A stretch of 64,000 nucleotides of DNA from Gordonibacter sp. An230 (GTDB taxonomy: Bacteria; Actinomycetota; Coriobacteriia; Coriobacteriales; Eggerthellaceae), in the NCBI RefSeq assembly GCF_002159915.1, contig NZ_NFJP01000012.1, forward strand, positions 1 through 64,000, given 5' to 3'. A program made the translations under genes and the position numbers. Below the pieces are notes generated by a model. The model made no database searches. It worked only from the letters and a program-made list of their open reading frames with translations, and was not told the origin of the DNA. Of the stretch, positions 36,702 through 45,311 are shown piece by piece (the stretch's first letter is position 1; each line of letters opens with the position of its first letter).

Positions 36702-36850
36702 GGCCACGAAACCGAGTTCTGGCACGGGGCCGTTCCGAAAAGGGCGGCTCCGTTTATCGTGACCAGGCATTATGTTGGCAGATATCGGAGGTGGGCGGGC
36801 AAAAGGCACGCAACGGCGCGTATTCCGTGCGAGAACGCGGTTTCGTGGCC
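36702..36850. repeat. 149-bp element with 26-bp terminal inverted repeats
   Basis: The arms at 36702-36727 and 36825-36850 are inverted copies matching at 24 of 26 positions (ends GGCCACGAAACC and GGTTTCGTGGCC). The 97-bp interior has no reading frame of note. It may be a miniature inverted-repeat element or a long RNA hairpin. No clear target duplication was seen. Confidence 0.55.
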
Positions 36851-36892
36851 ATTTCCGGGCCGTTTCGCTGCACGAGCGTTTTATCGGGCGCG

Positions 36893-36957
36893 CGGACATG
36901 CGGACACGCGGACATATGGGCACGCGGCCATGCGTGGGCGCGCGGACACGCGGACTT
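36893..36957. repeat. degenerate 8-bp tandem repeat
   Basis: About eight octamers related to CGGACACG (CGGACATG, CGGACACG, CGGACATA, TGGGCACG, CGGCCATG and others) lie in tandem about 40 bp after the inverted-repeat element. Together the two occupy the 36480-37060 gap, which otherwise holds nothing I recognise. Confidence 0.55.
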
Positions 36958-37060
36958 GCGAGCGCTCGCTCGTGCATGGCTGCAGAGATAGAAAGCGCAT
37001 GGATGGAGAAGGATTTCGATCCGCTGCGGGCAATCCTTCGCTACACTGCTTGCGCGGTTC

Positions 37061-38518
37061 ATGCATGCTTGGTTTTGTCGGTTGGACGCCTTGGTTGTGA
37101 GCGAGGTTTCGTTGGATCGGGAGAAATTCGGATCTCGTCTGGGGTTCATCCTGATCAGCGCCGGATGCGCTATCGGGTTGGGCAACGTGTGGAGGTTCCC
37201 CTACATTGTGGGGCAGTACGGCGGTGCGGCGTTCGTGCTGCTCATCGTGTTCTTTTTGCTGGTGTTCGCGCTTCCCATCCTCGTGATGGAGTTCTCCGCA
37301 GGGCGCGCCAGCCGCAAGGGCATTGCGCGCAGCTACAACGCGCTCGAGCCTCCCGGTACGCGGTGGCACCGGTTCAAATGGGTCGCTTTGGCCGGAAACT
37401 ACCTGCTCATGATGTTCTACACGGTGGTGACGGGCTGGATGCTCGCGTTTATGGTGCGCAGCATGGCGGGCGCGTTTGAGGGTCTGGATGCGGCGGGCGC
37501 GCAGGAAATCTACGACGCATTGCTGGCGAATCCCGTGGAATCGGCGGCGTACATGCTGGTCACCGTTGCTGTTGGCGTGCTCGTGACGCGCGCGGGCCTG
37601 CAGAAGGGCATCGAACGCGTCACGAAGGTGATGATGGCGGCGCTGTTCGTGGTGCTGGCGGTGCTGTGCGTACGTGCGGTCACGTTGCCGGGGGCGGGAG
37701 AGGGCCTTGCGTTCTATCTCATGCCCGATTTCGGAAAGCTGTTCGCAGGGGCGACGCCTGCCGAGCAGTGGTCGACGTTTTTTGAGGCCGTGTTCGCGGC
37801 CATGGGGCAGGCGTTCTTCATGGTGTCGGTGGGCATGGGGTCTATGTCCATCTTCGGAAGCTATCTGGGGAAAGAGCGTCGGCTGACGGACGAGGCTCTT
37901 GGCATAGCCGGGCTTGACGTGCTGGTGGCCGTGATGGCGGGTCTCGTCATCTTTCCGGCGTGCTTCGCCTTCGGGGTGGAGCCAGGTGCAGGGCCGGGGC
38001 TTGTGTTCGTCACGTTGCCCGCGGTGTTCTCGCAGATGCCGCTGGGTCAGCTGTGGGGCGCGCTGTTCTTCCTGTTCATGAGCTTCGCCGCGCTTTCCAC
38101 CGTCATCGCGGTGTTCGAGAACATCGTCGGATTCAGCATGGACGAATGGGGCGTGCCGCGCGGGAGGGCGTGCGTTGTGAGCGGTGTCCTGATCGCGGTG
38201 CTGTCGCTGCCATGCGTGCTGGGTTTCAACGTGTGGGCGGGTTTCGAGGTGCCCGGCATCGGCAACATCCAGGCCGTGGAGGATTTTCTCATCTCGAACA
38301 CGATCCTGCCCATCGGCAGCCTCGTCTTGCTGCTGTTCTGTACGATGAGGCGCGGGTGGGGCTGGGACGCGTTCGTGCGCGAGGCCGACACCGGCGAAGG
38401 GCTGCGCTTTCCTCGTTGGGCGCGCGGCTACGTGCGCTTCGTTCTGCCGGCGCTGATCGCGGCGGTGCTTGCGGCTGGCTACCTTCCCATCGTGCGAACA
38501 TGGCTGGGGATGGCGTAG
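37061..38518 (+). CDS. NSS-family sodium-dependent amino acid/amine symporter
   Basis: This protein of about 465-485 residues belongs to the neurotransmitter:sodium symporter family, with 11-12 membrane helices. The first helix carries the sodium-binding signature GCAIGLGNVWRFPYIVGQYGG, and the loop after helix 2 reads EFSAGRASRKG. It imports an amino acid or amine with sodium; the specific substrate cannot be read. The start is uncertain: the ATG at 37061 lacks a ribosome-binding site, and GTG 37097 or TTG 37112 (after GCGAGG) are reasonable alternatives. It ends convergently with flavin reductase copy 5 at two strong hairpins. Confidence 0.87.
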   Translation: MHAWFCRLDALVVSEVSLDREKFGSRLGFILISAGCAIGLGNVWRFPYIVGQYGGAAFVLLIVFFLLVFALPILVMEFSAGRASRKGIARSYNALEPPGTRWHRFKWVALAGNYLLMMFYTVVTGWMLAFMVRSMAGAFEGLDAAGAQEIYDALLANPVESAAYMLVTVAVGVLVTRAGLQKGIERVTKVMMAALFVVLAVLCVRAVTLPGAGEGLAFYLMPDFGKLFAGATPAEQWSTFFEAVFAAMGQAFFMVSVGMGSMSIFGSYLGKERRLTDEALGIAGLDVLVAVMAGLVIFPACFAFGVEPGAGPGLVFVTLPAVFSQMPLGQLWGALFFLFMSFAALSTVIAVFENIVGFSMDEWGVPRGRACVVSGVLIAVLSLPCVLGFNVWAGFEVPGIGNIQAVEDFLISNTILPIGSLVLLLFCTMRRGWGWDAFVREADTGEGLRFPRWARGYVRFVLPALIAAVLAAGYLPIVRTWLGMA

Positions 38519-38546
38519 CGCACCTGGCCATGGTGCAGCGTGCGAG

Positions 38547-38644
38547 TCCGGTTTCCGCGGCGCGGAGGGCGGACGTGGAAACCGGACGTTGGGCGGCGGT
38601 TCTCTTCGTGGCTGCTTCCGTCGGTGCCGCCGGTGGAAGCAGCC
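38547..38644. terminator. double-hairpin terminator between convergent genes
   Basis: TCCGGTTTCC (38547-38556) pairs with GGAAACCGGA (38577-38586), and GGCTGCTTCC (38610-38619) with GGAAGCAGCC (38635-38644), the latter followed by CCTTTCACCTT. Both lie between the symporter stop and the reductase stop. Confidence 0.65.
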
Positions 38645-38656
38645 GCCTTTCACCTT

Positions 38657-40534
38657 CTAGATCTCGACCTTCACGGTTTCGGCCATGAGGTAGCCGTAGT
38701 TCAAGGCGGCGTCGAAGCCCATGGCGTAGGGGCGGCCGTCCTTCTCTTCGATGGAGCCGCACACGTCGCCTGCCGCGTACAGGCCGGGGATGGCCTCGCC
38801 GGCGTCGTTTTGCACGCGTCCGGCGGTGTCGATGACAAGCCCGCCCGTGGTCAGGTAGAACGTGGGAATGCAGGATATCACCCAGATGCCGTCGTGCGTG
38901 TCGAGGTAGGGCAGCTTCGAGCGTCCGAACTCGTCTTCCTCGCCGGCGAGCGCGTGGGCGTTGTGCGTCTCGAGCGTGGCTGCCAGCTCGGGAAGCCCCA
39001 ATTCCTCGGCTGCGGCTTCCACGGAATCGTAGTGCACCATGTCGCCGCGATGTTCGAGGCACTTGTAGGTGTCCATGGCGTACAGCTCGTTCTTGTTCGT
39101 GGTGATGCGGCCCGCTTCGTCGGTGATGTAGTAGAACGCGCCGCCGTTGGCCTCGTCGAGGAGCGCGCGTCCGAGCACGCCGTGGTTGTCCGACATGATG
39201 TTGCCGAACTGCTTGCCCGAGGCGTTCACGAGGATGCCCGGCGTGGTTTGGTACAGGAAGGCGATCTCGAAGTTCGAGCCGGCCTGGTTCGTGGTGGACA
39301 AGAACGCGCCCAGCTCGCGTCCCATGCACTCGATGGCGCCGCCCGCCTGCATGCCCAGCTCGATGCCGTCGCCGGTGGAGCCGGGGGCGCAGTTGAACTT
39401 GAACTCGGCGTAATCGGGATAGTGCTCTTTGAGCATCTCCTCGTTCGCTGCGAAGCCGCCCGACGTGAGGCACACTGCCTTCGCCGTGACGGTCCAGGTG
39501 GAGCCGTCGCGCCCTTCTGCTTTAAGTCCGGTGACGCGTCCGTCGGCGTCCTGCACAAGCTCGGTCACCTTCGTGGCGTACACGATCTGCCCGCCGAGCG
39601 CGCCCACGCGGTCCACGAGGAAGTCCTTCGCGTAGCCGCAGCCGCCCATGTAGCAGCCCGGAGCCAGGTAGGGCGTCACGCCGTAGGCTTTGTTCACGCC
39701 CAGGCTGTAGAAGCCGATGCCCATGTCATGCATCCAGTCGACGAGCTGGCCCGAGTTCGAGTACATGGCCGTCTGGTACGGCATCGCGCCGTCGAAGCGG
39801 TCGTTCTCGGCGACGAGGTACTTCTGCATGACGCCCAGCATGAGCTCCTTTTTGTACATGGGGTTCTCGTCGGCGCGGCCGAGGGCGTAGTTCGTCTGCA
39901 GCTGCGATTCCGCGGAGGCCACGCCCGAGTATGTCATGGGCATGGAACCGCCGGCGATGTCCTGCTTTTCGAACAGGATGACGGACTTCCCGGCTTCCAG
40001 CAGCCGCGTCGCCGCGACAAGGCCCGCGGTCCCGGCACCCATGAGCGCCACGTCCACTTCGGCGGTTTGCGCGGTGCCGCCGCTGGGGGCGGTGGTGCCC
40101 AGGCGGTAATCTTTCGGATCGCCGCCGGCGTTCGTGATGGCGTCGGCCACGGCGGTTTGGACGGCCATCGAAGTGGTGGTGGCTCCGGTGACGGTGTCCA
40201 CATCGAGGTTCTTGGATTCCAGGATGCGCGCGGCCATCATCGGCGCGGCGGTCGAACCGATGCCGATCGTGTCGTCGCAGCGCAGCACGCTCACGCCGGC
40301 GATGTCGCCGCCAGCCACGGTCACCTGCACGTACAGCGTGTCGTCGTGGCCCATGGCCGTGCCGATCCACTTGCCGTCGGTGAAGCTTTCGGGGACGCTC
40401 TTTTGCGGCTTGGCTCCATCCTCTTGGTCGTCCGCTGCCTGTTGCGGCGCGGCGCATCCGGCCAGGGCGCCGAGCGCGGCGACGCTGCCGAGCGCGAGCG
40501 ACCCCTTGAGAAAGTTCCTGCGGTCAAGTTCCAT
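38657..40534 (-). CDS. Tat-exported flavin reductase with covalent-FMN domain, copy 5
   Basis: This 625-aa protein has a twin-arginine signal (DRRNFLKG, R5-R6) and lipobox LAGC (C27). Unlike the other copies it carries an FMN_bind domain (about 50-135) with the flavinylation motif TGATTT (116-121), where ApbE attaches FMN to threonine. A FAD_binding_2 domain follows (VALMGAGTAG near 165). This two-flavin layout matches extracytoplasmic urocanate/fumarate-type reductases that receive electrons through the bound FMN. After NASGKQFGN the residues SDNHGVLGRALL include an arginine that may act in catalysis. AAGGAGGG precedes the ATG at 40534. The LuxR gene at 40923 is divergent. Confidence 0.88.
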   Translation of the reverse strand: MELDRRNFLKGSLALGSVAALGALAGCAAPQQAADDQEDGAKPQKSVPESFTDGKWIGTAMGHDDTLYVQVTVAGGDIAGVSVLRCDDTIGIGSTAAPMMAARILESKNLDVDTVTGATTTSMAVQTAVADAITNAGGDPKDYRLGTTAPSGGTAQTAEVDVALMGAGTAGLVAATRLLEAGKSVILFEKQDIAGGSMPMTYSGVASAESQLQTNYALGRADENPMYKKELMLGVMQKYLVAENDRFDGAMPYQTAMYSNSGQLVDWMHDMGIGFYSLGVNKAYGVTPYLAPGCYMGGCGYAKDFLVDRVGALGGQIVYATKVTELVQDADGRVTGLKAEGRDGSTWTVTAKAVCLTSGGFAANEEMLKEHYPDYAEFKFNCAPGSTGDGIELGMQAGGAIECMGRELGAFLSTTNQAGSNFEIAFLYQTTPGILVNASGKQFGNIMSDNHGVLGRALLDEANGGAFYYITDEAGRITTNKNELYAMDTYKCLEHRGDMVHYDSVEAAAEELGLPELAATLETHNAHALAGEEDEFGRSKLPYLDTHDGIWVISCIPTFYLTTGGLVIDTAGRVQNDAGEAIPGLYAAGDVCGSIEEKDGRPYAMGFDAALNYGYLMAETVKVEI

Positions 40535-40897
40535 GGTTGTTCCCTCCTTGCTCTGGATCCGAACGGCTTCGGCGTTGCCGGGGGCGCGCCATTGGCGGCG
40601 GCCCCGCTGGCGCTCGGGCGCATCCGGCGAGCGCATCCGGGTTGCGGCCTGGTGCTGCCCGAGGGGCGCATCCGAACTCTCGTGCCGTCGTTGCCGTGCG
40701 GGGTGGACGGGTTCCAGTATGAGGCGCGTGAAGGGGAGGGTCGACACCGACCGTGGGTGCTTTTCGGCGCGAAGGGGTGCGCACCCCTCCCCGATTTTCG
40801 GTTATTTTTTGCATTTCTCCTGTTCACGCGATGTCCATCAGCCGACCAGCGCCGTCGTTTTCCGCGCGATCACGCCTCATCAGGCGGGAAGAGCGGC

Positions 40898-40903
40898 TAC
40901 AAT
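40898..40903 (+). promoter_or_regulatory. -10 box of LuxR copy 4
   Basis: TACAAT lies 19 bp before the GTG start, with the ribosome-binding site directly after it. The transcript would have a very short leader. No consensus -35 is present, as expected for an activated promoter. Confidence 0.4.
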
Positions 40904-40922
40904 AGCGAAGGGAGGAGGTGGC

Positions 40923-42620
40923 GTGGCAAACGGGTTTTCTGACAGAGTGCTGGGGGCGGCGGGGTTCGGCTTGTGCAAGGCCGCGATTTCGGTTGCCTAT
41001 ATCACGGCGATGGGGTCGGTGTCCTCGAGCGTTGGGTTCGTGTCCGAACTCGATTTCATGTTCACGATGAACGCGGCGTCGTTCGTCACGGCTTTCGCTG
41101 TTTTGCTGCTGGTGGGAACGGGGCGTTTGCGTCCGGGAAGGCTGTCTCAGGTGCCTGCCGTCATCGCACTGCTCATCGGGTTCTTTCTGAGCGCGACGGG
41201 CGTGATGACGGGGTTGCCCGTGGGCGCTACCGCTGCGCTGTACGGCCTTCTGTGCGGCTTCGCGTTGACGGTGCTCAATGCCGCGTGGCTTGAGGTGTTC
41301 GCTGCGGAATCCGACGCGACGACCGGCGTATGCCAGGTTCTCGGCGGGCTGGTCGTGCAGTGCGCGCTTGTGTCGGTGGCGCCGCTTTTGGCTTCGTTCG
41401 CGGCCAGCGTGCTCTCCATCGCGGCGGTTGCGACGTCGGCGCTGCTGCTTTCGCGTCTCAAGCGCAAGGTCGCGTTTCCCGAGAGGGCTCCGTTGCTGCC
41501 GGAGCGGTCGGATGAGCGGTTTCGGCTGCTGCAAGCGTGCTTGTGCCTGTTCGTCCTTGTGGGCGTGGTGGGCATTCTGCACACCACGGTGCTCGGGTCG
41601 CAGTCGGAGCATATCGTGGGCGATGTGAACATGTGGATGCCTCTCGTGGCGGCCACGATGCTCACGGCGGTTGTGGCGGGTCTGACCATGCGCCATCCCG
41701 ATCCCACGGCGGTGTACAAGGGCTGTCTGCCGGTCATGCTGGTGCTTTTGTCGCTGCTGCCGTTTTTCGGCGAGGTGCTCGGCGGACTGGCAGGATTGGT
41801 GATGATCGCGTGCTACGACGTGTGCGGCATGGTGTTTCTGCTGTTCATCGTTGATCGAGCACGCGCGCTGGGCATCTCGGTCTACGCGTTGTCGAGCGCG
41901 TACTCGGGAGGGTCGGGGCTGTTTCTGGCCGTCGGGCTGGGCATCGGCATCGCTCTCGGTGCGCTGAGCGCCGACTACGGGCTGTCGCTTTTGACGCTGC
42001 TGGCGTTCGCGGCCATCTATCCGCTGGCCCTCGTGCTGCTGGTGGTGCTGCGGCGCGTGTATCCTGCAGGAGCAGCGGGCCCGCGTGCGGAGGGAGGGGA
42101 GCCGGTTAGCGCCGCGCAGGTCGAGGGCGCGGGAAGGGCGAGCGCTGTCGCTCGGGATGCTGGCGCGGGGAGAGTGCGTGCTGCTGCGGGCGCAGATGGG
42201 GAGAGGCGTGCGTCGGCGTGGGCGTCGACGGGCGATTGCGCGGGGGAGGGCCGCTTGAGGAGCGCTGACGCGGGCGCGGATGCCCAGGCGGCGGTAGATG
42301 CGGCTGCTTCGGCGAGAGGGGTTTCGAGCGACTTGCTGCGTGCGAAGCGCGAGCCCGGGGTTGCTCCTGTTGTCGAGGACGCGCTTGCCGCGGGGGCCGA
42401 TGCAGTGGCGGCTCGCTTCGATCTCACGCGTCGCGAGCGCGAGATCCTTGGCTATCTGGCGCGCGGCCGTTCGGCTCGGTTCATCGCCGAGACGTTGGTC
42501 ATCTCCGAGAACACCGCATGGGCGCACATCAAGCGCATCTATGCGAAGACGGGCGTCCATTCCAAGCAAGAGCTCATGAGCATGGTGGAGCGACGCGCGG
42601 GCGAGGGCGCTGGGCGATGA
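40923..42620 (+). CDS. membrane-anchored LuxR-family regulator, copy 4, with long linker
   Basis: This 565-aa protein has about twelve membrane segments (residues 10-380), an unusually long Ala/Gly/Arg-rich low-complexity linker (about 383-490), and a LuxR helix-turn-helix (about 500-560; LTRREREILGYLARGRSARF, ENTAWAHIKRIYAKTGVHS). The start is a GTG preceded by AGGAGG; frames open upstream run into the divergent gene. It is divergent from the covalent-FMN reductase. The three other copies have short linkers, so the linker here may have grown by repeat expansion. Confidence 0.84.
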   Translation: MANGFSDRVLGAAGFGLCKAAISVAYITAMGSVSSSVGFVSELDFMFTMNAASFVTAFAVLLLVGTGRLRPGRLSQVPAVIALLIGFFLSATGVMTGLPVGATAALYGLLCGFALTVLNAAWLEVFAAESDATTGVCQVLGGLVVQCALVSVAPLLASFAASVLSIAAVATSALLLSRLKRKVAFPERAPLLPERSDERFRLLQACLCLFVLVGVVGILHTTVLGSQSEHIVGDVNMWMPLVAATMLTAVVAGLTMRHPDPTAVYKGCLPVMLVLLSLLPFFGEVLGGLAGLVMIACYDVCGMVFLLFIVDRARALGISVYALSSAYSGGSGLFLAVGLGIGIALGALSADYGLSLLTLLAFAAIYPLALVLLVVLRRVYPAGAAGPRAEGGEPVSAAQVEGAGRASAVARDAGAGRVRAAAGADGERRASAWASTGDCAGEGRLRSADAGADAQAAVDAAASARGVSSDLLRAKREPGVAPVVEDALAAGADAVAARFDLTRREREILGYLARGRSARFIAETLVISENTAWAHIKRIYAKTGVHSKQELMSMVERRAGEGAGR

Positions 42621-42702
42621 TTGCGCGGGATGCGCTCACCTCCCTCCCTCCGCTTCCCGCGCTCCTTCTGCCTTTCTGCCTTCCGCTCTTCTCCTTGATG
42701 CG

Positions 42703-42747
42703 CATACGGTAAGGGATTGAAAAGTTTTTCTTGATAGTTTACCGAAA
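42703..42747. repeat. 45-bp AT-rich element, copy 1
   Basis: It begins CATACGGTAA and ends TTTACCGAAA, with AGTTTTTC at the centre. The ends contain inverted half-sites CGGTAA/TTACCG. It is the first of three co-oriented copies upstream of the IMP dehydrogenase gene. Confidence 0.65.
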
Positions 42748-42764
42748 GTTCGTGGAAGAGGTCA

Positions 42765-42809
42765 CATACGGTAAAGTTATTGGCAGTTTTTCGTGATATT
42801 GTACCGAAA
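42765..42809. repeat. 45-bp AT-rich element, copy 2
   Basis: It begins CATACGGTAA, has AGTTTTTC at the same internal position and ends GTACCGAAA. It matches copy 1 at 34 of 45 positions without gaps and starts 62 bp after it. Confidence 0.65.
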
Positions 42810-42868
42810 TCGCTTGTTCGCACGCTGAAAAGCGTGCCGGATGGGCCTTCTAGGGTTGTTTCATCTTC

Positions 42869-42913
42869 CTTACGGTAAGATATCACTGAAAATTTCTGAA
42901 TCTATTACCATAA
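42869..42913. repeat. 45-bp AT-rich element, copy 3 (diverged)
   Basis: It begins CTTACGGTAA and ends ATTACCATAA in the same 45-bp frame, with ATTTCTG at the centre. It starts 104 bp after copy 2. Spacings of 62 and 104 bp are near 6 and 10 helical turns, so all three face the same side of the DNA. Confidence 0.5.
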
Positions 42914-43079
42914 CGAGCATCTTGCTGCACGGCCTTCTTCGTTGCGCGTTTGGGACGGTCTCTTCTTGCTGCGTTTGCGCCGTCCTCTCGTGCGGCCCCG
43001 TCATGCCGCCCTCTCCGTCGCGCGCTGCTGCACCGTCGTCCCCGCGCGCCCCTGAGCGTCGCCGTCGCCGTTCGGGTCG

Positions 43080-43099
43080 CGAATATTTCTCCATATTCG
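43080..43099. promoter_or_regulatory. palindrome upstream of the IMP dehydrogenase promoter
   Basis: CGAATAT (43080-43086) and ATATTCG (43093-43099) form 7-bp arms around 6 bp, about 45 bp before the -10 box. It is a candidate operator for a purine-responsive or global regulator. Confidence 0.45.
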
Positions 43100-43143
43100 G
43101 AGTTTTCCCACAACAAGCCTCGCGCGGGTGGCGATCGCGTGGC

Positions 43144-43149
43144 TATAAT
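43144..43149 (+). promoter_or_regulatory. -10 box of the IMP dehydrogenase gene
   Basis: A perfect TATAAT with TG two bases ahead (TGGCTATAAT) lies 110 bp before the ATG. No good -35 is visible, so an extended -10 or an activator is likely. Confidence 0.55.
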
Positions 43150-43259
43150 AGCAAGCAACACCCGAGCAACGGATGCTTGACGGGATACTTTCACCCGCCG
43201 CGTTGAGACACCCGCGCCGCATCCATGCGCAGACCGCGCCGACCGCAGATGGAGGAGCC

Positions 43260-44783
43260 ATGGCCTACTACTTCGACGAGCCGTCCCGTACCTTCAACGA
43301 GTACCTGTTGGTTCCGGGACATACCCCGGCATCGTGCGTGCCTACGGCTGTGAGCTTGAAGACTCCGCTTGTGAAGTACCGCAAAGGCGAGGAAGAGTGC
43401 CCGCTTTCGCTTAACATCCCCATGGTGTCGGCCATCATGACCGCCGTGTCCGATGACCGCATGGCGGTGGCGCTGGCCACTGAGGGCGGCCTGTCGTTCA
43501 TCTACGGTAACCAGTCCATTGAAGACGAAGCGGCCATGGTCGCGCGCGTCAAAGACTACAAGGCCGGCTTCGTCACCTCCGATGCCAACCTCTCGCCCGA
43601 CATGACGCTGGCCGACGTGGTGGCCCTCAAAGAGGAGCATGGCCACTCCACCATGCCCGTCACCGATGACGGCACGGCGCACGGCAAGCTGTTGGGCATC
43701 GTGACCGGCCGCGACTACCGGCTGTCGCGCATGGGATTGGACGAGAAGGTGGCTGACTTCATGACGCCGCGCGAGAAGCTCATCGTGGCGCCTGCGGACA
43801 CCACGCTCAAGGTTGCCAACGACATCATCTGGGACAACAAGCTGAACTCCCTGCCCATCGTGGATGCGGACGACCGTTTGGTGGCGCTCGTGTTCCGCAA
43901 GGACTACGATTCGCACAAGTCCAACCCCAACGAGATGCTGGACGCGCACAAGCGCTACATGGTGGGTGCGGGCATCAACTCCCGTGACTATGCCGAGCGC
44001 GTGCCGGCGCTCGTGGAGGCCGGCGCGGACGTGCTGTGCATCGACAGCTCCGAGGGCTTCTCCGACTGGCAGAAGATGACCATCGAATGGGTGCGCGAGC
44101 ACTACGGCGACACGGTGAAGATCGGCGCGGGTAACGTCGTGGATGCCGACGGCTTCCGGTTCCTGGCCGAGGCGGGCGCCGACTTCGTGAAGATCGGCAT
44201 CGGCGGCGGCTCCATCTGCATCACGCGCGAGACGAAGGGCATCGGCCGCGGTCAGGCCACGGCCACCATCGAGGTGGCGAAGGCGCGCGACGAGTACTTC
44301 CGCGAGACGGGCGTCTACATCCCGCTGTGCTCCGACGGCGGCATCGTCTACGATCACCACATCTCGCTCGCGCTGGCCATGGGCGCCGACTTCGTCATGC
44401 TGGGCCGCTACTTCGCCCGCTTCGACGAGAGCCCGTCGAACAAGGTGATGGTGAACGGCACCTACATGAAGGAGTACTGGGGCGAGGGTTCGGCTCGCGC
44501 GCGCAACTGGCAGCGCTACGACTTGGGCGGCAAGAAGAAGAACCTCACGTTCGAGGAAGGCGTGGACAGCTACGTGCCCTACGCCGGCAGCTTGAAGGAC
44601 AACGTGGACGTGACGCTGCTCAAGCTGAAGTCCACTATGTGCAACTGCGGCGCGCTCACCATCCCCGAGTTCCAGGACAAGGCGAAGCTCACGTTGGTGT
44701 CTGCCACGTCCATCGTGGAGGGCGGCGCGCACGACGTGCTGCTGAAGGACAAGACCCCCTATGTGAGCAACACTATGCGCTGA
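43260..44783 (+). CDS. guaB: IMP dehydrogenase, Tritrichomonas-like type
   Basis: This 507-aa enzyme oxidises IMP to XMP with NAD, the committed step to GMP. The TIM barrel is interrupted by two CBS domains (about 105-220). The catalytic loop is [18 protein letters not shown] with nucleophile C320, and the flap contains [23 protein letters not shown]. These phrases match the divergent IMPDH of Tritrichomonas foetus (Cys319) far better than the usual bacterial GPGSICTTR type, from my memory of that sequence. GGAGGAG precedes the ATG at 43260. It is monocistronic, with an elaborate upstream region (three 45-bp elements, a palindrome, TATAAT) and a strong terminator after it. Confidence 0.92.
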   Translation: MAYYFDEPSRTFNEYLLVPGHTPASCVPTAVSLKTPLVKYRKGEEECPLSLNIPMVSAIMTAVSDDRMAVALATEGGLSFIYGNQSIEDEAAMVARVKDYKAGFVTSDANLSPDMTLADVVALKEEHGHSTMPVTDDGTAHGKLLGIVTGRDYRLSRMGLDEKVADFMTPREKLIVAPADTTLKVANDIIWDNKLNSLPIVDADDRLVALVFRKDYDSHKSNPNEMLDAHKRYMVGAGINSRDYAERVPALVEAGADVLCIDSSEGFSDWQKMTIEWVREHYGDTVKIGAGNVVDADGFRFLAEAGADFVKIGIGGGSICITRETKGIGRGQATATIEVAKARDEYFRETGVYIPLCSDGGIVYDHHISLALAMGADFVMLGRYFARFDESPSNKVMVNGTYMKEYWGEGSARARNWQRYDLGGKKKNLTFEEGVDSYVPYAGSLKDNVDVTLLKLKSTMCNCGALTIPEFQDKAKLTLVSATSIVEGGAHDVLLKDKTPYVSNTMR

Positions 44784-44856
44784 TCCTCGCCGCGCCTTGT
44801 CGCTTCGTGTGACGATTCGGCCCCGCATCCTCCCTCCCTGTGGGGCCACCTTTCAG

Positions 44857-44899
44857 GAAAGGCCGACGTCCCCCCTTCATCGGGGGGCGCCGGCCTTTC
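44857..44899. terminator. strong terminator after the IMP dehydrogenase gene
   Basis: GAAAGGCCGACGTCCCCCC pairs with GGGGGGCGCCGGCCTTTC through a long, almost perfect stem with a TTCATC loop. CTTTC ends the stem on both strands. Confidence 0.75.
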
Positions 44900-44998
44900 G
44901 CACGGACGAGGGCGAGGGCGCTTTCAGGGGGCGACGCACACCGCTGTCCGCGTTGATGCCCGTATTGCATGTCTGGAGTGAGCATCTGATACGAACGA

Positions 44999-45016
44999 AT
45001 GTTTCACGTGAAACAT
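44999..45016. other. parS centromere site 2
   Basis: ATGTTTCACGTGAAACAT is identical over 18 bp to the site at 14637 and contains the 16-bp ParB consensus. It lies 30.4 kb from site 1 in a gap without other features (45017-45311 holds no recognisable gene). Confidence 0.88.
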
Positions 45017-45311
45017 TGGGAAGGTTCTCTCGTCTGTTGTCGGAGGCTTTTGCTGCGCGCCCATCGGCTTCCGCATTTTTTGCGTTTCGCGCGGCTTCGT
45101 TGCGCGTTTGGCCTCATCGATGTTCTGCTTGCGGTTCTGGCGTTAGTTTGGTTGCTGGAGTCGTTGGGCGCCGCTACGTCGTGCGCTTTGCACTGGATGT
45201 CGGGCGACGCGCCTTTCTCGTCCGGCCTTCTCGCGTTGGAGTATCGTGCTTCACGTTCGCATTCTGCATCTCGCGCTTTTTCGCATCTCGTTTCCGTTTC
45301 GCGCCTCTTTC

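Noticed and set aside
42703-42913. CRISPR array
   Set aside because: The three 45-bp copies differ from each other and have unequal spacers, and no cas gene is present.
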